Positions 16,343-25,046 are shown, counted from the stretch's first letter. The stretch: 48,301 nt of DNA from DATAFO01 sp046728935 (GCA_046728935.1 JBKPFS010000154.1:1-48301); one strand, 5' to 3'. Translations and numbers: made by a program. The notes: a model not told the origin generated them from the sequence alone.

Positions 16343-16732
16343 ATGAGACACCTCCTGCGACCGATCTTCGACCGCGTGGTCATCAAGGAGCTCGAGCCCG
16401 ACCGGGTTCGCCGCTCCGGCCTGGTCGTCCCGCCGGGCACTCGCGAGGCGCCGCCGCAGCACGGCATCGTCCTCGCCGTCGGCCCGGGGTTGGACTGGTG
16501 GGAGGGCGCGGGCGTCGAGATGCCGGTGAAGCCGGGCGACCACGTGGTCTTCCCGGCCTCCGCGGGGACCTGGATCGAGGTCGACGAGGAGCGTCTGCTG
16601 GTCTGCGAGGTCTCAGAGCTCCTCGGCGTGATGGAGTCGATCGACGTCTGCCCCTACTGCGCGGACCGCGACCTCCCCGGCGGTGACGCCTGCCCCGTCT
16701 GCGGCCGCACCGCCGATCAGCCGACGAGCTGA
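16343..16732 (+). CDS. GroES-like (cpn10) protein with C-terminal zinc ribbon
   Basis: 129 residues. The first ~95 follow the cpn10 fold (LRPIFDRVVIKELEPDRVRR, then GLVVPPGTREAPPQHGIVLA and VKPGDHVVFP). The mobile loop that binds GroEL is present but altered (RRSGLVVPPG). The C-terminal 30 residues add a zinc ribbon, CPYC and CPVC. Canonical GroES is about 97 residues without cysteine pairs, and no groEL is adjacent. It may be a diverged co-chaperone or a different adaptor. Confidence 0.8.
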   Translation: MRHLLRPIFDRVVIKELEPDRVRRSGLVVPPGTREAPPQHGIVLAVGPGLDWWEGAGVEMPVKPGDHVVFPASAGTWIEVDEERLLVCEVSELLGVMESIDVCPYCADRDLPGGDACPVCGRTADQPTS

Positions 16733-16761
16733 GGGCGAACGTACTCGCGGTCGTGCGTTCC

Positions 16762-16767
16762 TAGAAT
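16762..16767 (+). promoter_or_regulatory. Putative -10 box of tRNA-Thr
   Basis: TAGAAT lies ten bases before the 5' end of tRNA-Thr, as expected for a -10 element. The -35 region about 17 bases upstream (ACGTAC) is weak. Confidence 0.4.
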
Positions 16768-16777
16768 GGGCTCGGGC

Positions 16778-16851
16778 GCCCGAGTAGCTCAGTTGGCCAG
16801 AGCACTTCACTCGTAATGAAGGGGTCGCCGGTTCGAATCCGGCCTCGGGCT
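16778..16851 (+). tRNA. tRNA-Thr (anticodon CGT)
   Basis: A 74-nt cloverleaf: acceptor GCCCGAG/CTCGGGC with discriminator T; U8-A9; D stem GCTC/GAGC with loop AGTTGGCCA; anticodon stem CTTCA/TGAAG with loop CTCGTAA (anticodon 16812-16814); variable loop GGGTC; T arm GCCGG-TTCGAAT-CCGGC. CCA is not encoded. It reads ACG codons. All conserved bases are in place. Confidence 0.96.
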
Positions 16852-16877
16852 TTGCGACGTCGGCTCCGGCGGGCGCG

Positions 16878-17585
16878 CTACGTCGTCGGCTCGGCGAGCT
16901 TGTAGCCCACGCCCCTCACGGTGAGCACGAGCTCGGGGTCCTGGGGGTCGCGCTCGACCTTCTGGCGCAGGTTTGAGATGTGGACGTCGCAGGCGCGGAC
17001 GTCGCCCGAGAACTCCGACTGCCAGAGCTCCTCCATGATCTCGAGCCGGCTGAACACCTGGCCCGGTCGCTCGGCGAGCAGGCGCAGGACCTGGAACTCG
17101 GAACGGGTGAGGTTGATCGGCTCGCCGCGCACGGAGACCAGGTGCCTGGCGAGATCGATCCGCACGGGCCCGGCGTCGATCGTCTTCGCCTCGTGCGCGG
17201 TGGTCGAGCGGTCGAGATCGCGGCGGCGGAGCTGGGCGCGCACCCGGCCAATCAGCTCGCGGACCGAGAACGGCTTGGTGACGTAGTCGTCGGCCCCGAC
17301 CTCGAGGCCGACCACCTTGTCGACCTCCGCGTCCTTCGCCGTCAGGAGGATGATCGGGACGGGGCTGCGGGCGCGAACGTCGCGGCAAAGGTCGAGCCCG
17401 CTGCGGCCGGGCATCATGATGTCGAGGATCAGCAGGTCGAAGGCGGGATCGCCGTCGCTGAGCCTGCGCTCGGCGTCCTCGCCGTCGACGGCCAGGGTGA
17501 CGTCGAAGCCCTCCTGCTGGAGCGCATAGCCGACGGCGTCACGCACCGAGGGCTCGTCATCTGCGATCAGGATGCGGTCGCTCAC
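16878..17585 (-). CDS. OmpR/PhoB-family response regulator
   Basis: 235 residues from a GTG at 17585. The receiver domain has the acidic pair (ADDEPS), the phosphoacceptor Asp in LLILDIMMPG (about residue 54), Thr in LLTAKD and the conserved Lys in YVTKPF. The C-terminal winged helix (INLTRSEFQVLRLLAERPG, then ACDVHISNLRQK and VRGVGYKL) binds DNA. It lies 70 bases after the histidine kinase gene, on the same strand, and is surely its partner. The signal and targets are not shown by sequence. Confidence 0.92.
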   Translation of the reverse strand: MSDRILIADDEPSVRDAVGYALQQEGFDVTLAVDGEDAERRLSDGDPAFDLLILDIMMPGRSGLDLCRDVRARSPVPIILLTAKDAEVDKVVGLEVGADDYVTKPFSVRELIGRVRAQLRRRDLDRSTTAHEAKTIDAGPVRIDLARHLVSVRGEPINLTRSEFQVLRLLAERPGQVFSRLEIMEELWQSEFSGDVRACDVHISNLRQKVERDPQDPELVLTVRGVGYKLAEPTT

Positions 17586-17655
17586 GACCTGCTAACGCTA
17601 CTCACAATTCGCTCATCGGGCTAGCGAATGCGGGGAATGCTCACGCAGCCGGCGC

Positions 17656-19392
17656 TCACGCAACCGGCGTCGGGGCGGGCTTCGCCGCCGGGAGCCGGAC
17701 CCAGAACGTGCTCCCCTCGCCGTGCTTCGACTCGACGCCGATCTCGCCGCCCATCACGTCGACCATCCGCTTGGTGATCGAGAGCCCGAGGCCGAACCCC
17801 TCCTGCTCGAGCGAGCCCGAGCCGCGGTAGAAGCGCTCGAAGATCCGGCTCAGCTCCTCGGCCGGGATCCCGCTTCCCGTATCGGCAACCTCGATCAGCA
17901 CCTCCCCCGCGCCACGCCGCCCGCGGATCGTCACCCTCCCGGGCGCCGGCGTGTTCTTGAACGCGTTCGTCAGCAGCCCGATCATCACCTGGCGGAGCAG
18001 CACGCGATCGCCCTGGGCGACCAGGTCGCCCTCGAGGTCGAAGTCGACGTCCACCCCGTCCGGCGCCGAGACCGCCTCGGTCACCTCCTCGATCACGATC
18101 CCGACGTCGAGCGCCTCGGTCCCTCCCTCGCCGATCGCGTCGATCCGCGCCAGCGTCAGCAGCGACTCGGTCAGCCGGCTGATCCGGTCCGCGTCGTCGG
18201 ATAGGCGGGCGAGGAAGTGCTCGCGGGCGTTGGGGTCGTCCTTAGCCCCGGAGCGCAGCACCTCGATCGCGCCGGAGATTCCCGCGATCGGATTGCGCAG
18301 CTCGTGGGCGGCGTTGGACACGAACTCGCGCTCGCTGAGCTCGCGCCGAAGCTCCTCGGTGCGATCCCGGACCACCGCCAGGACCGCGCCCTCGGTGGGG
18401 AGCTCGCGCGCGTTGAGCGAGTAGACGCGCTCGTCGACGCGCAGCGCGTCTGCCTCGGCCTTCCCCCTGCCCGCGGCCCGCCGCAGCCACGGCAGGAGCT
18501 GCGGGATCGCGCGATTCTCCGCCCCGATCAGGTTCCGCGCGGATGGGTTGGAGAAGCGCACCGCGCCATCCGCGGGCCGGACCACCATCACCGCGTCGCT
18601 CATCGCGTCGAAGATCGCCGACAGGCGGTCGCGCTCCGAGCGCAGAGCGCCGAAGGTGCCGCGAAGCGCCTCGCGCATCTTCTCCAGGGCGCGCCCGAGG
18701 TCGGTGATCTCGTCGCGGCCGCCGGTCCCCTCGAGCGGCTGGTCGAGCTCCCCCTCGCTGATCAGCGCCGCGCTGTCGGCGAGCCGCTTGACCCTCGTGG
18801 TGATCGCGCTCGCGATTAGGAAGCTGACCAGGACGGCGATCGCGACGGCGATCCCGAGCGCGGTGACGCGATCGCTGCGGACCGCCTCGATCGCCTGCTC
18901 CACCTCGGGCGAGCGGGTCGACCGGGCGAGCACCGCGCCGTCGATCTGACCGTCGCGAAAGATCGGCGCGGAGACCAGCGAGACCGATCCGGGAAGCCCC
19001 TCGCTGTGCGAGCTCCCTGTGAGCGCCATACGCACGGCCTGCTTGTGCCGCGGCGCCTCGCCCAGGCGCATGTCCTGAACGACCCGGTCGGTGATCAGAC
19101 GGCCGTTGCGGTCGAAGACCCAGGCCAGATATCCCTCGTCGGTGATCCCGGCGATGGTCGCCTTCGATTCGCCCTGCTTGAGCTCGCCGAGCTCCCCGGC
19201 GAGCCTCACGGTGCGGCCCACGGCGAGCTCCGTCAGCTCCTCGTCGGCTGCCTCCTCGCCGCGATCCGAAACCAGGAGATACGCGAGGCCGGCCGTGATC
19301 AGCGCCACCGCCGCGAACGCGAGCGCGAGATAGAGGCGGACGCCGAAGGGCCGCCGACGACTCGGCGCCAACTCACCGACAGGGCGCTGCAT
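17656..19392 (-). CDS. Membrane sensor histidine kinase (HAMP-PAS-HisKA-HATPase)
   Basis: 578 residues. A first membrane helix (LYLALAFAAVALITAGLAYL, residues ~19-40), an extracytoplasmic sensor of ~135 residues, a second helix (ALGIAVAIAVLVSFLIASAI), a HAMP linker, a PAS domain (LSAIFDAMSDAVMVV), then HisKA with the phospho-His in SNAAHELRNPIAG. The ATPase domain has the N box (LLTNAFKN), DTGSGIP and GFGLGLS. This is PhoR/ResE-like architecture. It starts 11 bases after holB, so the two-component genes probably share the topA-tmk-holB transcript. Confidence 0.9.
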   Translation of the reverse strand: MQRPVGELAPSRRRPFGVRLYLALAFAAVALITAGLAYLLVSDRGEEAADEELTELAVGRTVRLAGELGELKQGESKATIAGITDEGYLAWVFDRNGRLITDRVVQDMRLGEAPRHKQAVRMALTGSSHSEGLPGSVSLVSAPIFRDGQIDGAVLARSTRSPEVEQAIEAVRSDRVTALGIAVAIAVLVSFLIASAITTRVKRLADSAALISEGELDQPLEGTGGRDEITDLGRALEKMREALRGTFGALRSERDRLSAIFDAMSDAVMVVRPADGAVRFSNPSARNLIGAENRAIPQLLPWLRRAAGRGKAEADALRVDERVYSLNARELPTEGAVLAVVRDRTEELRRELSEREFVSNAAHELRNPIAGISGAIEVLRSGAKDDPNAREHFLARLSDDADRISRLTESLLTLARIDAIGEGGTEALDVGIVIEEVTEAVSAPDGVDVDFDLEGDLVAQGDRVLLRQVMIGLLTNAFKNTPAPGRVTIRGRRGAGEVLIEVADTGSGIPAEELSRIFERFYRGSGSLEQEGFGLGLSITKRMVDVMGGEIGVESKHGEGSTFWVRLPAAKPAPTPVA

Positions 19393-19403
19393 TTGCAGGC
19401 AGT

Positions 19404-20558
19404 TTAAGAGCCTGTCGCCAGCACCCGTTCGAGGCGGAACGTGAGCGCCTCGAGCGCCAGCTCCTCGCTCACGTTGACCCGCAGCCTGCGGCGGGCGTCC
19501 ATCGCCAGCTCGGCCCCGGCGCGACCGGCCTCGGGAGCGAGTCCGCTCGCGTGGCGCTCGAGCTCCGGCAGCCGATCGGAGTTGAGCACCAACTCCGAAG
19601 CTCCCTCGGCGACGGCCGAGAGGTCTCGAAGCCAGGCGACCATCAGCCCGAGGCCGAGATCCAGGACCTCGGTTCGGGCTCGCCTGCCGGTGCGCCGAGC
19701 GAGCTCGCCGGCCTCTCGAACGCGGCGCCGGCCCGCCGGCGAGCCCTCATCGCCCGCCTCCTCGGCGAGGGCCAGCGCCGCCGCATGGGCCTCCTGGGAC
19801 GCGTGCTCGCCGGCGGCGGAGGCGGCGTCGAGCAGACCCGCCCACGGCGCTCCCGCGAGCTTGCCGCTGCGGGCCGCCCCCACGCAGGCGATCGCCGCCT
19901 CGCGCAAGGCCACCCCGTCCTCGGAGAGCAGGAGCGCGGCCCGCTCGGTGTCCCCGCCCGCCAACCGGGCCGCCGCGTGCCGCTCTGCGTCGGCGGCCTC
20001 CGGGACCCTGGTGCGGAGGCGCTCCTCCAGCACGGACGGCGCGAGCCGCACGAAGCGGACGAGCTGGCAGCGCGAGCGCACCGTCTCCAGCAGCGCCTCG
20101 GGCTCGGCGCTGATCAGGATCAGGACCGCGAAGGGGGCGGGCTCCTCGAGGGTCTTGAGCAACGCGTTCTGGCTCTCCTCGGCCATCGCGTCCGCCGCCT
20201 CGATCGCGAAGACGCGGCGCTCGCCCTCGAAGGGGCGGTAGGCGGACGCGTTGATCACCCGCTCGCGCACGTCCTCGACCAGATGCTGCGTACCCGGGGG
20301 GCGAAGCCAGACCAGGTCGGGGTGGGGCGACGGATCGGCAAGGGCGCGACGGCGAGCGTCGGCGGGGTCCGGCGCGCCGGCCGCCAGCAGCTCGGCGGCC
20401 AGCGAGCGCGCCGCCTCGCGCTTCCCCGAGCCGGGTGGCCCGGCGAGCAGATAGGCGTGCGAGGGCGCCGACACGGCAGCCGCGAGCGCCAGGCGCGCCC
20501 CGGGCTGATCGGCCGTCGCCGCCTCGATCGAGCCGGGGATCTCGGCCACGGCGCTCAC
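19404..20558 (-). CDS. holB: DNA polymerase III subunit delta'
   Basis: 384 residues from a GTG overlapping the tmk stop (GTGA). AAA+ clamp-loader features: Walker A GPPGSGKR (about residues 41-48), then LVEDVRERVINASAYRPFEG, AIEAADAMAEESQNALLKTLEEPAP and TVRSRCQLVRF, the SRC motif of delta' and gamma subunits. It is part of the clamp loader that loads the beta sliding clamp. The tmk-holB arrangement is standard in bacteria. The C-terminal helical domain is diverged. Confidence 0.92.
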   Translation of the reverse strand: MSAVAEIPGSIEAATADQPGARLALAAAVSAPSHAYLLAGPPGSGKREAARSLAAELLAAGAPDPADARRRALADPSPHPDLVWLRPPGTQHLVEDVRERVINASAYRPFEGERRVFAIEAADAMAEESQNALLKTLEEPAPFAVLILISAEPEALLETVRSRCQLVRFVRLAPSVLEERLRTRVPEAADAERHAAARLAGGDTERAALLLSEDGVALREAAIACVGAARSGKLAGAPWAGLLDAASAAGEHASQEAHAAALALAEEAGDEGSPAGRRRVREAGELARRTGRRARTEVLDLGLGLMVAWLRDLSAVAEGASELVLNSDRLPELERHASGLAPEAGRAGAELAMDARRRLRVNVSEELALEALTFRLERVLATGS

Positions 20559-21169
20559 CGCCGTGCCTCGACCAGCTCCATCACCCGCTCGTGGACCTGC
20601 TGCTCGCTGCCCGAGGCGTCGATGACGACGATCCGATCGGGGTGGCGGGCGGCGAGCTCGTCGTATGCCTCCGCGACCCGCCGCTGGAAATCGACCCCCT
20701 CGCCCTCGAAGCGATCGGCGCCATCCTGGACTCCCGCGGCCAGGCGCTGCTGCCCGCGACGCTCCGCCTCGGCCGGGTCGATTCGAAGCAGCACGGTGAG
20801 GTCGGGCACGCAGGTTCCGATTACGGCGGCGTTCAGGTGCTCGACGTGCTCCAACCCGAGGCCTCTAGCGATGCCCTGGTAGGCGGTCGTGGAGTCGATG
20901 AACCGGTCGCAGACGATGTCCCGCCCCGCCTCCTTCGCTGCGTGCACGACGCGTCCGCAGAGCTGCGCGCGCGCCGCGGAGAACAGCAGGAGCTCCGTTC
21001 CGGGGCCCAGCTCGAGCTCGGGGTCCATTAGCAGCTCGCGGACCCGCTCGCCGACAGGCGTCCCTCCGGGCTCGCGGAGCAGCAGGGTCTCGGGGCCGAG
21101 CGCCTCCGCGAGCAGCGCGGCCTGAGTGGTCTTGCCCGAGCGGTCGATCCCCTCGAGGGTGACGAACAA
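20555..21169 (-). CDS. tmk: Thymidylate kinase
   Basis: 204 residues from a TTG at 21169, four bases after the TopA C-terminal frame; no better start exists before the P-loop. P-loop GIDRSGKTTQ, REPGGTPVGERVRELL, the DRF motif (CDRFIDSTTAYQGIARGL) and DLTVLLRIDPAEA are all typical. It phosphorylates dTMP to dTDP for DNA synthesis. The rare TTG start and close spacing suggest translation coupled to the upstream frame. Confidence 0.93.
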   Translation of the reverse strand: MFVTLEGIDRSGKTTQAALLAEALGPETLLLREPGGTPVGERVRELLMDPELELGPGTELLLFSAARAQLCGRVVHAAKEAGRDIVCDRFIDSTTAYQGIARGLGLEHVEHLNAAVIGTCVPDLTVLLRIDPAEAERRGQQRLAAGVQDGADRFEGEGVDFQRRVAEAYDELAARHPDRIVVIDASGSEQQVHERVMELVEARR

Positions 21170-21173
21170 CGCC

Positions 21174-21905
21174 CTAGCGCTTCGCGCGCGAGCCCGCTTT
21201 GCGCGTCCGTGCGGTCCCGGGCGACGGCTTCTTCGGACGGCGCCGAGCGCCGTTGCGGGATCTGCTCTGGGGCCGCTTCGGGCCGCCGTCGGCGCCGGCC
21301 CGATCCTTCGCCTCGGCGTCGTCCTCGGCCCTCGCGTCGGCCTGCGTCTTCGCCGTCTCGCGAGCCGCGCGTGCGTTCTCGCGTTCCGCGCGCTTCTCGC
21401 GCATCTCGACCATCGATGGGCAATCGTCGTTGAGGCACAGCTTCCACGGCCGGCCGCGGAAGCCCTTCACGGTGAGCCGGGGCATCTCGCCGCAGACCGA
21501 GCAGCGCTCCTCGAGCCGCCAGAGCTCGTAGCCGCGGCCCGGAAGCGGCCCGCTGACAGGGCACGAGTCCGGGGACTCGGGGTTGTCGCGGTCCCATCCC
21601 TCGCAGCCGTACATCCGCTTGCCGCCCTTGAGCTCGATGATCCGCAGGCGGTTGGGCGACCCATCCTCGTGGGCGCGCCCGGCCGTCTCGCACACCTGAC
21701 ACGGGCCGAGGAACTTGTCCTCGTCCATTCCCGCCCAGATCTGCTTGGCGAAGTCCTCGCGCCGGTCCTGGAGCGCCGCGGTGGTGGAATGCAGCATCTC
21801 GCGGCTGATGCTCACCACGTCGTCCTTCGAGGTCTTGCCGGCGGCGATCTCGTCCATGTCCTGCTCGAGCTCGGCGGTCATCTCGGGCGTGGCCATCCGC
21901 GGCAC
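21174..21905 (-). CDS. topA: C-terminal part of DNA topoisomerase I, separated by an in-frame TAG
   Basis: This frame is exactly in phase with the topoisomerase gene upstream and is cut from it only by the TAG at 21923-21921. From a GTG at 21905 it gives 243 residues. TPEMTAELEQDMDEIAAGKT is the end of the type IA core. It is followed by Cys4 zinc ribbons (CQVC ... GCEGWDRDN ... SCP, and CSVC ... CLNDDCP) and a long Lys/Arg/Ala-rich tail that would bind DNA. In relatives these segments are normally one polypeptide with the catalytic part. It could be made as a separate chain by reinitiation, by readthrough, or not at all. Confidence 0.75.
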   Translation of the reverse strand: MPRMATPEMTAELEQDMDEIAAGKTSKDDVVSISREMLHSTTAALQDRREDFAKQIWAGMDEDKFLGPCQVCETAGRAHEDGSPNRLRIIELKGGKRMYGCEGWDRDNPESPDSCPVSGPLPGRGYELWRLEERCSVCGEMPRLTVKGFRGRPWKLCLNDDCPSMVEMREKRAERENARAARETAKTQADARAEDDAEAKDRAGADGGPKRPQSRSRNGARRRPKKPSPGTARTRKAGSRAKR

Positions 21906-21920
21906 GTACTCGTGGAACGC

Positions 21921-23531
21921 CTAGTACATCGCAATCCCCGTCTCCGACGGCTCGGGCGGGTTGCCGAACACGTAGCTGCGGTCGTACAGCTTCTGGATGA
22001 TCTCCGCGCGGGTCGCCTTGGTGCCCAGCCCGCGCTCCTCCATCATCTCGATCAGCTTGCCCTGGCTGATCCGGGCCGGGGGCTGGGTCTCCTTGTCGAC
22101 CAGCCACGGCTCGCCGTCGAGATCGAGCTCCTGTGCCTCGGTCAGCTTCGGGATCTCCTCGTCGGCGGAGCGGGCGTAGGTGTAGATCGCCGCATAGCCG
22201 GGATCGACCACCACCGAGCCGCGCACGAAGTAGGTCTCGGAGCCGGCCTCGATGTCGGCGCGGGTCGACTCGATGATCATCGGCATCGCGAAGGTGGCGA
22301 GGAAGCGCCGGACGACGAGCTCGTACACGCGGCGCTTGGGGCCCTCGAGCGCGTTGGGGTGGAGCGCCTGCGTCGGGTAGATCGGGGGGTGGTCCGTGGT
22401 CTCCTTCTTGCCGCGGGTCGGCGTCAGCTCCCCCTCGAGCAGGGGCGCCGCCGCCTCGAACTCGGGGATCCGGGCCAGCGAGGAGACCAGCTCACGGGTG
22501 TTGAGCGATCGCGGATAGACGGTGTTGTCGGTGCGGGGGTACGAGATGAAGCCGTCCATGTAGAGGTCCTCGGCGATCCGCATCGCCGAGGCGGGGGTGA
22601 TCCCCAGCCGGCTGGAGGCGTCGGTGGTGAAGGCGGTGGTGTTGTAGGGCGTGGGCGGCTTGCGGGAATTGCGCCTCGAGGACACCTCCTTGACCACCCC
22701 CGGCGGCTTCGTCCCCGCGATCGCGGCATCGGCCTCGGCCTTCTCCCAGAACTTGTCGGTGGCGTGGTGGGCCTCGAAGGCACCGTCCGGATGCTGGAAG
22801 CGGGCGAACACCTCCCAGTAGGGCTTCGGGACGTGGGCCCGCCGCTCGAGCTCGCGCTCGACGATCAGCGCCAGGGTGGGGCTCTGGACGCGACCGACGG
22901 AGAGGAAGTTGGAGCCGAAGCGACGGGTCGCGAGCGAGACCGCGCGGGTCAGGGTGGCACCCCAGATCAGGTCGATGTCCTGGCGGGCGGCGCCGGCGTC
23001 GGCGAGGTCGTATGAGAGCTCGTCCAGCTCGCCGAAGGCGCGCTCGATCTCCTGCTTCGTCAGCGCCGAGTAGCGGGCGCGCTTGATCGTCGGTCGCGCC
23101 CTCGTCAGCTCGGCGCCCTCGGCCGAGGTGGGCGCGCCGTTGGTGACCGCCGGGTTGGCCTCGACGATCTGCTCCAGAGCCTCCAGCCCGATCAGCTCGC
23201 CCTCGCGGTCGTAGTCGGTTGCGATGACCACGTCGGTCGCCTCCTTGGCGAGCTTGCGCACCGCCTTGACGACGTTCTTGTCGGTCGGCTCCTTGATCAG
23301 GTCGGCGTCGATCAGGTCGTGCAGATCGGTCTCCTGCCAGTTCGAGTAACTGTCGGGGAACGCCGGGTTCATGACGTGGCCCTTGAGGCCCACGGCAACG
23401 TGCTCGCCGTCGGCGCCCGACCAGGTGTAGAACGGCACCTTGTAGGTGGCGTCGGCCTTGGCCGCTCCGCCGCTGAGGATCTCGGCGATCTTCTTGGCTG
23501 AGTTGTTCTTCTCGGTGACGATCAGGCGCAT
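21921..23531 (-). CDS. topA: DNA topoisomerase I (type IA), catalytic part ending at premature TAG
   Basis: 536 residues. The Toprim domain begins with an archaeal-like MRLIVTEKNNSAKKIAEIL and has the acidic DYDREGE motif. The catalytic Tyr331 is in FISYPRTDNT. Later core motifs include ISQGKLIEMMEERGLGTKAT. The enzyme relaxes negative supercoils by transient single-strand breaks. It ends at MY-TAG, while the next codons read AFHEYVP, the natural continuation, so about 40 core residues and the zinc ribbons are lost. GAG to TAG is a one-base change; sequencing error, nonsense allele and readthrough are the options. Confidence 0.88.
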   Translation of the reverse strand: MRLIVTEKNNSAKKIAEILSGGAAKADATYKVPFYTWSGADGEHVAVGLKGHVMNPAFPDSYSNWQETDLHDLIDADLIKEPTDKNVVKAVRKLAKEATDVVIATDYDREGELIGLEALEQIVEANPAVTNGAPTSAEGAELTRARPTIKRARYSALTKQEIERAFGELDELSYDLADAGAARQDIDLIWGATLTRAVSLATRRFGSNFLSVGRVQSPTLALIVERELERRAHVPKPYWEVFARFQHPDGAFEAHHATDKFWEKAEADAAIAGTKPPGVVKEVSSRRNSRKPPTPYNTTAFTTDASSRLGITPASAMRIAEDLYMDGFISYPRTDNTVYPRSLNTRELVSSLARIPEFEAAAPLLEGELTPTRGKKETTDHPPIYPTQALHPNALEGPKRRVYELVVRRFLATFAMPMIIESTRADIEAGSETYFVRGSVVVDPGYAAIYTYARSADEEIPKLTEAQELDLDGEPWLVDKETQPPARISQGKLIEMMEERGLGTKATRAEIIQKLYDRSYVFGNPPEPSETGIAMY

Positions 23532-23670
23532 CGGCCTGCTCCCCTAGTAGTAGTTGGTGAGTGGATCGGCAGTGGGACGATGCCCAGCCAATCGGACGGC
23601 GAGGGTAGCAGGGGGTCAACGCGCCGCCGCCGACTACGGGCGCCGGAGTAGCCCGCACTAACCTGTTCAC

Positions 23671-24432
23671 ATGCCCGCACAGGCCTTCGCCGGCAAGGAG
23701 TGCGTCTGCCAGCTTCGCAAGGGGATCTGCGACCAGTCGTGCGTGCGCGGGATGCTCGAGACGCCGCTCTACATCGCCTGCCTTCGCCTCTCGGGGCGCA
23801 GCTGCCTGGTGGTCGGCGGCGGCGAGGTCGGCCTGGAGAAGGTCGAGGGCCTGCTCGCCTGCGCCGGCGAGGTGACGCTGGTGGCGCCGGACGCGGTGCC
23901 CGAGCTTCAGGAGTACGCGAGCGAGGGCTCGATCCGCTGGGAGCGGCGCCCGTTCGAGGACGCCGATCTCGACGGAAGGTTCCTGGCGATCGCGGCGACG
24001 GCGGACACCGACGTCAACATCTCGGTCTACGAGGGCGCCGAGCGGCGGGCGATGCTCGTCAACGTGGTCGACGTCCCGCCGCTCTGCAACTTCATCCTCC
24101 CGGCGATCGTGCGCTCGGGCCCGCTGGCGATCGCGATCTCGACCGCCGGCGCGTCGCCCGCGCTCGCCAAGCGCATGAAGCGCGAGATCGCCGAGGCGTT
24201 AGGCGAGCCCTACGCCCGGCTCGCCGTGATCCTCAACGACGCCCGCGGATGGGCGAAGGCGACTCTCCCGACCTACCGGGACCGCAAGGAGTTCTTCGAG
24301 GGGATCGTGAACGGCGACCCCGATCCGGTCGAGTTGGTGCGGGAGGGGCGCGAGCGCGAGGTCCTGGCGCTGATCGGGGCGGCGAAGGAGTCGCACGCGG
24401 CCGCCGCGCACGGCGCCGCCACCGGCGCCTGA
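23671..24432 (+). CDS. Precorrin-2 dehydrogenase / sirohydrochlorin ferrochelatase (CysG N-terminal type)
   Basis: 253 residues. The core from residue 28 (TPLYIACLRLSGRSCLVVGG, then GGEVGLEKVEGLL) is the NAD-binding domain of Met8/CysG-N proteins. NVVDVPPLCNFILPAIV and ISTAGASPALAKRMKREI are the dimer and active-site segments. It makes siroheme from precorrin-2 and may also feed the cobalamin route. The first 27 residues carry four cysteines (CVC, C20, C24) that homologues of usual length lack; starting at 23752 would remove them. TAACCT at 23659-23664 lies only six bases before the ATG, so the message may be leaderless. Confidence 0.88.
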   Translation: MPAQAFAGKECVCQLRKGICDQSCVRGMLETPLYIACLRLSGRSCLVVGGGEVGLEKVEGLLACAGEVTLVAPDAVPELQEYASEGSIRWERRPFEDADLDGRFLAIAATADTDVNISVYEGAERRAMLVNVVDVPPLCNFILPAIVRSGPLAIAISTAGASPALAKRMKREIAEALGEPYARLAVILNDARGWAKATLPTYRDRKEFFEGIVNGDPDPVELVREGREREVLALIGAAKESHAAAAHGAATGA

Positions 24433-24434
24433 CG

Positions 24435-25046
24435 GTGCTGGTCGCCCGCAACGGAGTCCGTCCCGAGGTCTCTCCCGACGCGCGGGTCGCGCCGACCGCG
24501 ACGGTGGTCGGCAACATCGTCGTGGGCCCGGGCTCCTACGTCGACCACGGCGCGGTGCTCGAGAGCTCGGGGCCGCCGGTGGTGCTCGAGGCGGAGGTCG
24601 CGGTGATGGCCAACGCCGTGGTGCGGTCGATCGGCGGCACAACCCGCCCCGAACACCCGGTCGAGGTCGGCCCGCGGACCCTGATCGGCCCGCAGGCCAC
24701 GCTGCTCGGGTGTGTGATCGGCGCGGACTGCTACCTCGCCACGGGCGTGGTCGTGTTCCACGGCGCCGTTGTCGGGCCTGGCTCGCGGCTCGGGGTTGGC
24801 GCGATCGTCCACGTCGGCACCGAGTTGCCGGAGGAGAGCCGGGTTGGCCTGCGCTCGATCGCCGTCGGCTCCGAGGATGGGCCGACGATCACCGCCGACG
24901 TCCAGCGGGCGCGCGAGCTCGTCGCCGCGAGCGACTTCTTCGGCGAGGCGTTCGGCGTCTCCGCCGACGACCAGATCGAGCTCCACCGAGCAGCGCTCGA
25001 GAGCATCCACGGCGAGGTCGACGGGTGGCGGGATGAGCCCCTCTGA
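24435..25046 (+). CDS. Left-handed beta-helix (hexapeptide repeat) protein, gamma-carbonic-anhydrase-like
   Basis: 203 residues from a GTG at 24435, two bases after the siroheme gene. Repeats of the [LIV]-G-x4 kind run through the middle (ATVVGNIVVGPGSYVDHGAV, then LIGPQATLLGCVIGADCYLA and VVGPGSRLGVGAIVHVG), as in gamma-class carbonic anhydrases and YrdA-like proteins. The zinc-binding histidine triad of active enzymes is not in the usual places, so catalysis is doubtful. The stop overlaps the ATG of the following small gene (TGATG). Confidence 0.75.
   Translation: MLVARNGVRPEVSPDARVAPTATVVGNIVVGPGSYVDHGAVLESSGPPVVLEAEVAVMANAVVRSIGGTTRPEHPVEVGPRTLIGPQATLLGCVIGADCYLATGVVVFHGAVVGPGSRLGVGAIVHVGTELPEESRVGLRSIAVGSEDGPTITADVQRARELVAASDFFGEAFGVSADDQIELHRAALESIHGEVDGWRDEPL

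Noticed and set aside
21126..23015. 629-codon plus-strand frame opposite topA
   Set aside because: Antisense shadow of Arg/Leu/Gly-rich composition without domains.
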